Assembly (NCBI GenBank): GCA_913775095.1
Contig: CAJYIW010000003.1
Span: 62,001 to 126,000 of the forward strand
From: an uncultured Siphonobacter sp.
GTDB lineage: Bacteria > Bacteroidota > Bacteroidia > Cytophagales > Spirosomataceae
DNA: 64,000 nt
Reading direction: 5' to 3'
Made by a program: the position numbers and the translations under genes. Below, piece by piece: positions 54,538 to 63,199 of the stretch. The notes beneath the pieces are model-generated. The model was given only the letters and a program-made list of their open reading frames with translations. It did not search any database and was not told the origin of the DNA. The stretch's first letter is position 1. Each line of letters begins with the position of its first letter.

Positions 54538-57500
54538 TTAAAGATTTAAGCTAAAGCCCGCATTCACCAGTTTTTGCTGCGGATACACCAGAGCTCCATT
54601 GGAAGAAATCTCAGGGTCAATGCCGAACTGCTTCACATTGTCAAACGTCAGCAGGTTGGTGCCATTGATGTACACCCGTAGGCCCGAAAGTTTCAGTTTT
54701 TTCAGGACGTTAGAGGGAATATTGTACGCCAGTTCCAGGTTACGAAGACGGATGTAGCTCACGTTGGTTAACCAGAAATCACTCTTGCGGAAATTGACGT
54801 GGCTGGGGTTATCCTTCCGAACGGCGGGGTACGTGCCGGGAATCCAGCGGCTGTCGGGATTGAACGGATCTTCCCGGTGCCAGCGATCTTCAAACATGTA
54901 GTTGGGTGAGGTACCGTTGTTCTGGAAGGGAATCTTCATCTCTACTTCCCGACGGAACGTTTGCAGGGAAGCTCCGGCAAAGTCAAATTGCAGGGTGAAG
55001 TTTTTCCAGGAAACGCTGCTGTTAATCCCAAAACTCACGTACGGGTTGGCTCCTTCGGCGTAACCGATGGGACGTTCATCGAGGCCATTAATAATCCCGT
55101 CGCCGTTGACGTCTTTATACATGAAATCACCGGGTAAATGCGTGCGGTTGCCCTGTCCGTCATTGTTGATCGCGTAGTTATCAATTTCGGCCTGCGACTG
55201 GAAGCGACCAATCACCTGATATCCCCAGTTGATGTTGGACCAGCGTTGATTCCAGGAGTTGCGATATTCATCCCAGGAGTTACCAAAACGGGGTTTATAC
55301 TGTCCCTGTACATCCCAGCGACGGGCGATGGTTCCGTTCACGCTGAAGGTGTACTGAACATCATTTACCTTATTCCGATACGTTAATACGCCTTCAATCC
55401 CGCGATGCGAATCTGAATTCAGGTTTTCGTTGGGTAAGCTGTAGCCTACTTCACTCGGTAACAACACGTCGTAACGAGCCGCTGGAAGACCTTCCCGCAG
55501 ACGCTCGAAGGCATCGAATGTACCCGAGAATTTACCGTTGAAGAAAGAGAAATCAACGCCGATGTTCCGGTTCGTGTTAGTTACCCAGGATAGGTTAGTG
55601 ATGGGTAAGCCACGGGGTTGCAGACCCGTAATCAGGTTGCCGTCGAAGACCGCCGTACCGCTGTTCCAGTTGTACCCCGGAGCATAACTGTAGGGAGCTA
55701 CGATGAAGCCATCATTGATTAAATCAGCTCCCGTGCGACCCCAGGAAGCCCGCAGTTTCAGATCATCCAGGAAGTGCGAGGTATTATCTTTCAGGAAAGG
55801 CTCCTGCGATAAACGCCAGCCCAATGAAACGCCGGGAAAAAACCCGTAACGATGACCGGGAGCAAACAAAAAGGAACCATCGTAACGACCTACGACCTCG
55901 GCCAGGTATTTCTGCTTGTAGTTGTAGTTCACCCGACCAATGTAACCCGCCCGGGCCTGCACATTCCATTCATCCGCCAGATAATCCTGATTGGCAAAAT
56001 ACTGAATCGGGATGTAGTTGTTAGGGGGTACGGTGTGCACAACCATGTACTTGTTATCCTGATCATACCGCTCGTAAGCCGCTACTGCTGAGATGTTATG
56101 ATTGCCGAATTGTTTATTGTAACTCAATTGAATCTGAGCGAAACGATCGATAATGTTCCGTTTCCGGCGTTCCCGCCAGGGGTTCTGGTTGCCACCCCCG
56201 GCAACGATGTTATAGGTGTCCGTACCTTCATCGTAACGATAGGCATTATACGTGTACTCAAATCCGTCGAAATCGAAGTTTGTAAAGGCATACGAGTACG
56301 TTCCCTTAACTGATAAGCCAAAATCGAAATCATACTGAGCGTAGAAGTTACCTTTTCCATTCATCCAGACCTCGTCAATGTAACCCGTGATGTCTTCCTT
56401 ATAGGTAGCGGGATTCACGTTTACGTTGTGCGTTTGGTTAATATAGTTCGGGTTATCGTTCGCGTAGGGACGTTCCGTCGGCCACATGGAGAAGATACTC
56501 AGGAAGGGATTGAAGTAATCATCCAGACCCGGTACGCCCACCTGATGCCGTAATTCCCGACGGGCACTCAGCTGCGTTCCGATTTTGAAACGCTTGGCCA
56601 GGGCTACCTCTACGTTGGTTTGCAGGTTGGTACGGTTAAATTTATAATCCCGGATCAGGGCCTGCTGGTCCAGATGCCCGATGGAAACGTAATAATTTAC
56701 GTTTTCAGTAGCTCCGGAGGCATTGGCATTCAGGGAATACTGAGGAACGTTGGGCCGCATCACCATATCGTAGTAATCGAAGCTCTGGTAACCTTTCTCG
56801 GTACCCACTCTCCACTTCTCAAGCTCCTGGGGCGTCCAGGTGGTTGCAATCCCCTGATTCTGATCTGATTCCACCAAAGCCCGAACGTGTTGATAGGCAT
56901 TGGCCGGACGAGGGTAACGGGTGAAATTCTGTACACCGTAATAGCCATTAATGTTAATCAGGGGCTTCGACCCGAGTTTACCACGCTTGGTGGTTACCAG
57001 GACAACGCCGTTAGCAGCCCGCAATCCGTAAATAGCGGCAGAGGCATCTTTCAGGATCGAAATGTTATCGATATCGTTCTGACCGAGGTTATTGAAGTTA
57101 CCCGCATCCGAAGGAACACCGTCAATAATGAACAAAGGCGTACCCATGTTCCGAATCTGAATGCTGGTGCTGGCACCGGGACGGGCATCCGCCTGACGGG
57201 CGGTAATCCCCTGAATTTTACCGACCAGAGCTCCCGAAGTAGTGACGGCGGGCGTCCGAAGCAAATCGGAAGATTTCAGCGTGCCTACCGCTCCCGTTAC
57301 CGTTGCCCGGGACTGGGTGGTGTACCCTACTACCACTACCTCTGTCAGGTTTTTGGTGTCCTGCTGTAAGGTAACCGTCATTTGGGTCAGTGAACCCACG
57401 GCCATTTCCTGGGGCGTATAACCTACGAAGCTGAAAATAAGGACGGCATCGTTGTCTGGTACGCTGATTCTGAATTTGCCCTGTACATCGGTAACGACTC

Positions 57501-57681
57501 CGCGAGTCGTGCCTTTCAGTAATACACTTACTCCAACCAGAGCTTCCCCACTGGTATTGAGCACGGTGCCTGACACCGGAACATCTGCGGCCCTGGCAGT
57601 TACCAGACTGAAGCTAAAAAAGAGGAATAAAAGGAACCAGCGAGACGGTTCACTCCTCCGTAGAAGTCGACGTACAATCAT
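54538..57681 (-). CDS. SusC/RagA-family TonB-dependent outer-membrane transporter
   Basis: This 1,047-residue transporter starts best at 57681 (MIVRRLLRRSEPSRWFLLF), giving a signal peptide that ends near TARA; an in-frame ATG at 57729 is possible. A carboxypeptidase-like beta domain (VSGTVLNTSGEALVGVSVLLKG) comes first, then the EVVVVGYTTQ-type TonB box, the plug with IQIRNMGTPLFIIDGVP and ILKDASAAIYGLRAANGV, and a 22-strand barrel ending in a terminal aromatic-rich strand (KLVNAGFSLNL). It imports oligosaccharides with SusD, using energy from TonB-ExbBD. It heads the susC-susD-DUF3823 operon. Confidence 0.96.
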   Translation of the reverse strand: MIVRRLLRRSEPSRWFLLFLFFSFSLVTARAADVPVSGTVLNTSGEALVGVSVLLKGTTRGVVTDVQGKFRISVPDNDAVLIFSFVGYTPQEMAVGSLTQMTVTLQQDTKNLTEVVVVGYTTQSRATVTGAVGTLKSSDLLRTPAVTTSGALVGKIQGITARQADARPGASTSIQIRNMGTPLFIIDGVPSDAGNFNNLGQNDIDNISILKDASAAIYGLRAANGVVLVTTKRGKLGSKPLININGYYGVQNFTRYPRPANAYQHVRALVESDQNQGIATTWTPQELEKWRVGTEKGYQSFDYYDMVMRPNVPQYSLNANASGATENVNYYVSIGHLDQQALIRDYKFNRTNLQTNVEVALAKRFKIGTQLSARRELRHQVGVPGLDDYFNPFLSIFSMWPTERPYANDNPNYINQTHNVNVNPATYKEDITGYIDEVWMNGKGNFYAQYDFDFGLSVKGTYSYAFTNFDFDGFEYTYNAYRYDEGTDTYNIVAGGGNQNPWRERRKRNIIDRFAQIQLSYNKQFGNHNISAVAAYERYDQDNKYMVVHTVPPNNYIPIQYFANQDYLADEWNVQARAGYIGRVNYNYKQKYLAEVVGRYDGSFLFAPGHRYGFFPGVSLGWRLSQEPFLKDNTSHFLDDLKLRASWGRTGADLINDGFIVAPYSYAPGYNWNSGTAVFDGNLITGLQPRGLPITNLSWVTNTNRNIGVDFSFFNGKFSGTFDAFERLREGLPAARYDVLLPSEVGYSLPNENLNSDSHRGIEGVLTYRNKVNDVQYTFSVNGTIARRWDVQGQYKPRFGNSWDEYRNSWNQRWSNINWGYQVIGRFQSQAEIDNYAINNDGQGNRTHLPGDFMYKDVNGDGIINGLDERPIGYAEGANPYVSFGINSSVSWKNFTLQFDFAGASLQTFRREVEMKIPFQNNGTSPNYMFEDRWHREDPFNPDSRWIPGTYPAVRKDNPSHVNFRKSDFWLTNVSYIRLRNLELAYNIPSNVLKKLKLSGLRVYINGTNLLTFDNVKQFGIDPEISSNGALVYPQQKLVNAGFSLNL

Positions 57682-57926
57682 AGAAATTAAGGTTTTGAAA
57701 GTAATTGCAGGCAATAAGATTCCACTCATCCCGTTGGACGGGATGCATAAAAATGGAAGAATAAGGATGATACTGGAGTGAAAAACGCTGGTCTTTCAAA
57801 CTCCTTACTTCGGTAGAGTTAAGTCATAGTGGAAGATTTACGAATACCAGGTGGTAATAATCGGGGTGTAGATCCATTTCATTAAAATATTCATTATCTA
57901 AGAAAATAATGAACTTATCTACTATG

Positions 57927-57994
57927 CAAATATATCATCCCCACTAAGCCCTTACTCCCTGAAATTTGCTATCCACTGACTGTATTTTGATATT
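57927..57994 (-). promoter_or_regulatory. Regulated promoter module of the susC operon
   Basis: On the minus strand the order is AATATCAAAATA, 23 nt, GGGAGTAAG, 16 nt, TATATTTG (-7 box, 57927-57934). The matching module before the GH51 operon has identical spacing and 32 identical bases of the 44 upstream of the 16-nt spacer. No TTTG is present at -33. A hybrid two-component or ECF-independent activator is a likely binder; none is encoded in the window. Confidence 0.75.
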
Positions 57995-58047
57995 TTTTAT
58001 AATAATTATTATACTTTTTTGCATATAAGTATCCATTACCTCACCAA

Positions 58048-58073
58048 AAAAGCCACCTTTTCGGGTGGCTTTT
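58048..58073 (-). terminator. Terminator of glmS
   Basis: AAAAGCCACC (58048-58057) pairs with GGTGGCTTTT (58064-58073) around TTTTCG. On the minus strand the stem runs into TTTTTTGG, giving the U-tract, 20 bp past the glmS stop. Confidence 0.88.
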
Positions 58074-58092
58074 GAAACTCAGTGGGTGCGTA

Positions 58093-59931
58093 TTACTCAA
58101 CCGTAACGGATTTAGCCAGGTTACGGGGCTGATCGACGTTGCAACCCCTCATTACCGCTATGTAATAGGACAATAACTGTAGAGGAATGACCGAAAGCAG
58201 AGGAGTCAGGATTTCGTGCGTTACCGGAATTTCGATGACGTGGTCAGCCATGGTAGGAATCAGCTTATCGCCTTCCGTCACTACGGCAATCACCTTCCCT
58301 TTCCGGGCTTTTACTTCCTGAATATTCGAAACAATTTTTTCGTAGGACTGATCTTTGGTAGCAATGAACACCACGGGCATGTCCTCATCAATCAGGGCAA
58401 TGGGACCGTGCTTCATTTCCGCCGCCGGGTAACCTTCCGCGTGGATGTAACTGATTTCCTTGAGCTTCAGGGCTCCCTCAAGGGCGACTGGAAAATTCAG
58501 TCCGCGACCGAGGTAAATAAAATTACGGGCATCACTGAATAAGGCCGAAATCTGCTCGACTTTCTCGGCATTCTTCAGTACTTTTTCAATCTTCTCGGGG
58601 ATTCGTTCCAGTTCAAACAGGAAACGGCGGAAGGTATCTTCGTGTAAGTTTCCCTTCCGACGGGCCACGGCAATGGCCATCTGGGTTAATACCGAAACCT
58701 GGGCCGTGAAGGCTTTGGTAGAAGCTACGCCAATTTCAGGTCCGGCATGCGTGTAAGCTCCCGCGTGAGAAATACGGGGAATGGACGCACCCACGACGTT
58801 ACAAATCCCCAGAATAATGGCTCCTTTCGATTTGGCCAGCTCCAGAGCGGCCAGGGTATCCATCGTTTCGCCTGACTGGGAAATAGCAATCACCACATCC
58901 CCTTCCTGAATAATGGGGTTGCGGTAACGGAATTCAGAGGCGTATTCAACTTCTACCGGAATTCGGGCGAGTTCTTCAAATATGTATTCAGCGACCAGTC
59001 CCGCATGCCAGGAAGTACCGCAGGCCACGATGACGATCCGCTGGGACTTGGCGATATCATCGAGGTAATCCCGGAGTCCGCCCAGAACCAGATGTCCTTC
59101 ATCGGCGTTGACCCGGCCCCTTAAACAATCTTTCACTGAACGCGGCTGCTCGAAAATTTCCTTTAACATGAAATGTTCGTAACCGCCTTTCTCAATCGCT
59201 TCCAGCTCCAGCTCAATGTGCTGAATGTAGGGCGACTGAATTATATTCTCAATGTTTTTAACGGTCAGTTCTCCCTCGCGAACGACAGCAATCTGAAAAT
59301 CGTCGAGGTAAATAACGTTGTTCGTGTATTCAATAATGGGCGTAGCATCGGAAGCGAAAAAATACTCCTGCTCCCCTACGCCAATCACCAGCGGCGAACC
59401 TTTGCGGGCGGCAATGAGCTGATCAGGATGATTCTTACTCATCACCACGATGGCATAGGCTCCGACTACTTCCTGCATGGCCAGTCGCACGGCTTCTTCA
59501 ATGGAGCAATAAGTCTCCTTTTGAATGTCTTCAATGAAATTAATGAACACTTCAGAATCCGTATCCGAACGAAACACGTAGCCTTTATTCTGCAAATTCA
59601 GCTTAATGGCTCCGTAGTTTTCGATAATGCCATTGTGAATGATCGCGAGGTTTTCTGAATGAGAGTAATGCGGGTGCGAATTCCGGTCACTGGGTTCACC
59701 GTGGGTAGCCCAGCGGGTATGCCCAATGCCCACGTGACTGGACAGATTTTTATCCTTCAGCGATGCCTCCAGATCCACTACTTTTCCTTTCTTTTTGAAG
59801 ACACTTAACCCTTCTTCTGTACATAAAGCTACTCCTGAGGAGTCATAGCCCCGGTATTCCAGACGTTTCAGACCTTTGATGATCAGGGGATAAGCTTCCC
59901 GATGCCCCACATAAGCGACAATGCCACACAT
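58093..59931 (-). CDS. glmS: Glutamine-fructose-6-phosphate aminotransferase (isomerising)
   Basis: GlmS makes glucosamine 6-phosphate from fructose 6-phosphate and glutamine, the entry step to peptidoglycan and other amino sugars. The 612-residue length is standard. The N-terminal nucleophile Cys follows the initiator Met (MCGIVAYVGHR), with TRWATHGEPSDRNSHPH in the glutaminase domain. Two SIS domains follow, with VACGTSWHAGLV and ISQSGETMDT in the first and GRGLNFPVALEGALKLKEIS in the second, ending KSVTVE. No glmS ribozyme-like structure was noticed upstream. Confidence 0.97.
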   Translation of the reverse strand: MCGIVAYVGHREAYPLIIKGLKRLEYRGYDSSGVALCTEEGLSVFKKKGKVVDLEASLKDKNLSSHVGIGHTRWATHGEPSDRNSHPHYSHSENLAIIHNGIIENYGAIKLNLQNKGYVFRSDTDSEVFINFIEDIQKETYCSIEEAVRLAMQEVVGAYAIVVMSKNHPDQLIAARKGSPLVIGVGEQEYFFASDATPIIEYTNNVIYLDDFQIAVVREGELTVKNIENIIQSPYIQHIELELEAIEKGGYEHFMLKEIFEQPRSVKDCLRGRVNADEGHLVLGGLRDYLDDIAKSQRIVIVACGTSWHAGLVAEYIFEELARIPVEVEYASEFRYRNPIIQEGDVVIAISQSGETMDTLAALELAKSKGAIILGICNVVGASIPRISHAGAYTHAGPEIGVASTKAFTAQVSVLTQMAIAVARRKGNLHEDTFRRFLFELERIPEKIEKVLKNAEKVEQISALFSDARNFIYLGRGLNFPVALEGALKLKEISYIHAEGYPAAEMKHGPIALIDEDMPVVFIATKDQSYEKIVSNIQEVKARKGKVIAVVTEGDKLIPTMADHVIEIPVTHEILTPLLSVIPLQLLSYYIAVMRGCNVDQPRNLAKSVTVE

Positions 59932-60054
59932 ACTATTGATTTGACTTGGATAGGTTAATAAACGGGATTGGACCGATCAGATCGCAGGCTTCCAGACGTC
60001 ACTGGCTGGGTATTCTGATCAAGTACTTCAAATGAACACTATCCCGGTTAAATT

Positions 60055-60085
60055 CAAAAATAATCGGGCGATTATTTTATGTAAA
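60055..60085 (-). promoter_or_regulatory. Candidate glmS promoter
   Basis: On the minus strand TTTA (60082-60085) is followed by 19 nt and TATTTTTG (60055-60062), one base from the TTTG-N19-TAnnTTTG pattern. It would give a leader of about 115 nt. Confidence 0.5.
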
Positions 60086-60201
60086 TACCTATAAATCAGA
60101 CAATTGATTAATTATTTTAAATTATGATCTTAGAATAATAAAATATTTTCAAATGAGATTTTTCCTGTTTCCAAGCTCTAACAATCAAAACATCAATAAA
60201 A

Positions 60202-60229
60202 AAGGCGATTCCAATTCTGGAATCGCCTT
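60202..60229 (-). terminator. Terminator of the DUF2383-type gene
   Basis: AAGGCGATTCCA (60202-60213) pairs perfectly with TGGAATCGCCTT (60218-60229) around ATTC. On the minus strand it is followed by TTTTTATTGATG. It lies about 30 bp after the gene's stop. Confidence 0.9.
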
Positions 60230-60261
60230 CTTGACTGAAGCTATATTCGCCTCACAGTCTA

Positions 60262-60738
60262 TTAATCTAATTTAGCGTGCAGATCGCGGTATTTTTTAAC
60301 CGCATCGTGTGAATCTTTCAATTTGGCCTTCTGAGTACTGATCAGCTGACGAATGTCCGTTGACATGCTAGCGTCTGATTCCAGAGCCGTTTGATAGGCT
60401 TCCTGAGCTGCATCTTCACCGAACTCGCAGTTTTCCAGAATGGCTTTACGATCGTTGCCCGTAAAAGCTGCTTTCACGTCCATCCATACGCGGTGGAATT
60501 TACCAGACGTAGTGGTTTCATCGGTTGGTGAACCACCCAGATTTACAATCTCGCGGCTTAATTCATCGCGGTACGTACGGCTTTCGTCCGACAAACGATT
60601 GAACAAAGCTTTCAGATCTACGTCTTCCAGTTCCGCTTCGTTTACTGCTTTTTCATATCCTGAAATCCGGTCGTTATTGATACGTACCAGATCATTCAAT
60701 ACCTCTACTAATTTTTCGTTCGTTACTGTAGTTTCCAT
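60262..60738 (-). CDS. PA2169-type four-helix-bundle protein (DUF2383)
   Basis: This 158-residue cytoplasmic protein is nearly all alpha-helical: LVEVLNDLVRINNDRISGYEKA, LKALFNRLSDESRTYRDELSREI, FTGNDRKAILENCEFGEDAAQEAYQ and a last helix. Each is named here only by its core. This matches the ferritin-like PA2169/DUF2383 family, often induced by stress. There is no clear di-iron Glu set, so enzymatic activity is doubtful. It is monocistronic with its own terminator. Confidence 0.88.
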   Translation of the reverse strand: METTVTNEKLVEVLNDLVRINNDRISGYEKAVNEAELEDVDLKALFNRLSDESRTYRDELSREIVNLGGSPTDETTTSGKFHRVWMDVKAAFTGNDRKAILENCEFGEDAAQEAYQTALESDASMSTDIRQLISTQKAKLKDSHDAVKKYRDLHAKLD

Positions 60739-60910
60739 GACTTATAGATTTTTTATGTGGTTGATAGACACGTTTATTGACTTTAAAAAAATAGTCCCGC
60801 CATATAAACATCTATTAATCAAACACTTACATCTTTATACAATCTAATAGCCTGTAGAAAAACGTACCCGAACGAGTAGAAGTGGGAAATTGATTTCAAT
60901 CAATCCGCGG

Positions 60911-61936
60911 CTATTTATTTAGTACTAATTCGTTTTTCGCCAGAGTAATAGACTCTACTTCTTCCATCATCTGTCTGGAGCCAATGCATAACGGACTCCG
61001 CTGGTGCAGATTCCTGATTTCTACGTCCATGATTCGCTGGTTACCGTCGGTTGCCAAACCACCCGCCTGCTCAACGATGAAAGCCAGCGGATAGCATTCA
61101 TACAGCAAACGCAGCTTTCCATGAGGCGTTTTCGCCGTCGGCGGGTAGAAATAGATACCTCCTTTCAACAGGTTCCGGTGAAAATCACCGACCAGAGAGC
61201 CAATGTACCGCGAAGAATACCGACGCGTCCGGCAAGTATCCAGGTAATGGGTAATGGCTTCCGGAAAATCCAGAGCATTTCCGTCATTAATGGAATAAAT
61301 AGAACCATTTTCAGGAATCTGGATGGTTGGATACGAGAGGAAGAATTCACCCAGGGAAGATTCGTAGGTAAAGCCATTAACTCCATGACCCGTGGTATAG
61401 ACCAAAACGGTTGAGGAGCCATACAGGACATAACCCGCCGCAACCTGAGCCTCTCCGCCCTGCAGAAAATCATCCATATTTACCTGGGTACCTACGGGGC
61501 TTAATCGACGATAGATCGAGAATATGGTTCCGATGGATACGTTTACGTCAATGTTAGAAGAACCGTCCAGCGGATCAATGGCCACCACGTAACGGGCATC
61601 GTCATTCCCCGTCATCACGATATTTTCTTCCTCTTCTGACACAATCCCGGCGACTTCCCCCCCATTGCGTAAGGCCCGCATGAAGCGGATGTGAGCAATC
61701 ATGTCCAGCTTTTGCTGCACTTCTCCCTGAATATTCGAGGTGCCAATGGCTCCGGTAACGTCTACTAATCCGGCTTTGTTGATTTCACGGTTTACGATCT
61801 TTGCGGCGATGGCAATATCCCGTAATAATTGAGATAATTCTCCGGTAGCAAAGGGAAAAGCCTCCTGGTTACGTTTGATAAAGCGATCCAGGGTAACGCC
61901 GACGGGCAGAGCGATGGTTTCATCCAGAAAAGTCAT
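60911..61936 (-). CDS. fbp: Fructose-1,6-bisphosphatase, class I
   Basis: Fbp removes the 1-phosphate of fructose 1,6-bisphosphate in gluconeogenesis. The 341-residue protein has the metal-binding blocks [30 protein letters not shown] and the substrate block near [20 protein letters not shown], and ends with the metal-site [13 protein letters not shown]. These are class I marks. In a bacterium that grows on pentoses and oligosaccharides it supplies hexose phosphate to GlmS and the wall. It stands alone. Confidence 0.95.
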   Translation of the reverse strand: MTFLDETIALPVGVTLDRFIKRNQEAFPFATGELSQLLRDIAIAAKIVNREINKAGLVDVTGAIGTSNIQGEVQQKLDMIAHIRFMRALRNGGEVAGIVSEEEENIVMTGNDDARYVVAIDPLDGSSNIDVNVSIGTIFSIYRRLSPVGTQVNMDDFLQGGEAQVAAGYVLYGSSTVLVYTTGHGVNGFTYESSLGEFFLSYPTIQIPENGSIYSINDGNALDFPEAITHYLDTCRTRRYSSRYIGSLVGDFHRNLLKGGIYFYPPTAKTPHGKLRLLYECYPLAFIVEQAGGLATDGNQRIMDVEIRNLHQRSPLCIGSRQMMEEVESITLAKNELVLNK

Positions 61937-62227
61937 GGGAAAGGTTCGTTTTTGGTTGGTTGCTTATAAACAGTTTATAGAGATATGGATTTCATGCGGC
62001 AATACCCTTTCACGAGCAGAGCTGGTCAAAGCTCAAACCCAAGTTGATTTCTGCGAACAGAAATGATCCTGATCGATTTATTAAAAAAATTAAAGAATAA
62101 TCATTAGGAAAGAGGCTAAGAAACGCTGATTATAAGACGTTTAAAGCCCGATATAACCCTTGCCTTTTCTAAGAAAAATCTAATACTTTTTTTGCAGATA
62201 CTAATATCAGAGCTATTCCCAGCGGAA
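61937..62227. other. fbp upstream region
   Basis: This 291-bp gap contains a 7-bp hairpin ATTTCTG-CGAA-CAGAAAT (62047-62064) without a U-tract and a short palindrome around TATAAACTGTTTATA (about 61966-61980). No gene or clear promoter was seen. Confidence 0.4.
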
Positions 62228-63163
62228 TCAGGAAGGATTTTCAGCCGTTTTTTTCTTCCAGGCAATCAGCACTCCTCCGCTGATAATCAGAAGAATACCT
62301 ACGATCATCAAAAAGGAAGGCCAGGGGTCGCCCAGCATGGAACCGAAGAGGAGAGAAAAAACAATATTGGAATACCCCACCGCCGAAATACGACCCGCTT
62401 TATCCATGCTCAGAGAACGGGTCATGCATAACTGAGCCAGCAAGGCCGCCAGTCCCATCACCAGGAGTACGACCCACTCCCAGCCCTTCGGCCAGACAAA
62501 CCGGCCAATGAGCCAGTGACTGACATCCGGCAACATACTTCCGATACTCATGGAAAGAGCCGGCAGGATTAATCCCGATAACATGAAGGAAAGGACAATA
62601 GCCCGGGTATCGTAATACCGATTCAGCCCGCGAATAGCCAGATAGGAAATAGCGGTCAAGAGGGCACAGCTCAGGCCAATGAGGTGCCATCGGAGAGGCA
62701 TAGTTACGTCGGGCCGGAAAATGAACAAAATGCCCAGAAAACCCAGGCCAATGGCCGTCCACTCCCGGCGATTCAGCTTTTCACCGAAGAACAGAAATGA
62801 AAGGATACTCAGGAAAATGGGATACGTGTACTGATACGCCGAGGCCGTTCCCAGGCTCAGGGTTCGAACCGAATAGAAGAGCATATATAAGGAGGCCGTT
62901 CCGACCACTCCCCGAAAAATCAGCAACAGCGGCTTTCCACCGGGCTGTTGCATGGGCTTCTGTCTTAGGCTGATGAGAATGGAAATGACTCCTATAACGT
63001 TTCGGAAAAACACCAGTTCCACCGCCTCGAAACGGGAGCTCAGCTGTTTCGCCAGGAGGGTCATGGCGGCAAACAGAAAGGAAGCCAGCAACATCAAAGC
63101 AATCGCTGAGGACGTATAACGTTGGTAGAAAGACTTTTTCGCGGGGATACTGGTTTCAGTCAT
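62228..63163 (-). CDS. DMT-superfamily (EamA) transporter
   Basis: This 311-residue inner-membrane protein has ten hydrophobic segments in two five-helix EamA repeats (about 20-150 and 165-300). The first repeat has ELVFFRNVIGVISIL and GTASAYQYTYPIFLSILSFLFFGEKLNRREW, shown here for the YPIFLxILSFLFxGE core, and the second has SVGYSNIVFSLLFGSMLG-type sequence. Members export metabolites or amino acids; the substrate is not readable. It lies 36 bp after the AI-2E family gene on the same strand. Confidence 0.9.
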   Translation of the reverse strand: MTETSIPAKKSFYQRYTSSAIALMLLASFLFAAMTLLAKQLSSRFEAVELVFFRNVIGVISILISLRQKPMQQPGGKPLLLIFRGVVGTASLYMLFYSVRTLSLGTASAYQYTYPIFLSILSFLFFGEKLNRREWTAIGLGFLGILFIFRPDVTMPLRWHLIGLSCALLTAISYLAIRGLNRYYDTRAIVLSFMLSGLILPALSMSIGSMLPDVSHWLIGRFVWPKGWEWVVLLVMGLAALLAQLCMTRSLSMDKAGRISAVGYSNIVFSLLFGSMLGDPWPSFLMIVGILLIISGGVLIAWKKKTAENPS

Positions 63164-63199
63164 GAAGGGAAGTCAGCTTATCTGGGGTCAACCCTTTTT

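Larger units (their letters stand above)
57682..58092. other. susC upstream region and glmS terminator
   Basis: This 411-bp gap holds the regulated promoter module of susC (57927-57994), an untranslated leader of about 240 bp that shows no strong structure to my eye, and the glmS terminator. AT-rich sequence at 57990-58025 may be an upstream element. Confidence 0.5.
59932..60261. other. glmS upstream region
   Basis: This 330-bp gap contains the glmS promoter candidate (60055-60085), an AT-rich stretch (60085-60160) and the terminator of the downstream four-helix-bundle gene. No gene was seen. Confidence 0.45.

Noticed and set aside
58093-60055. Possible glmS ribozyme or riboswitch upstream of glmS
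   Set aside because: The leader shows no structure resembling the glmS ribozyme core by eye, and that element is chiefly found in Firmicutes.
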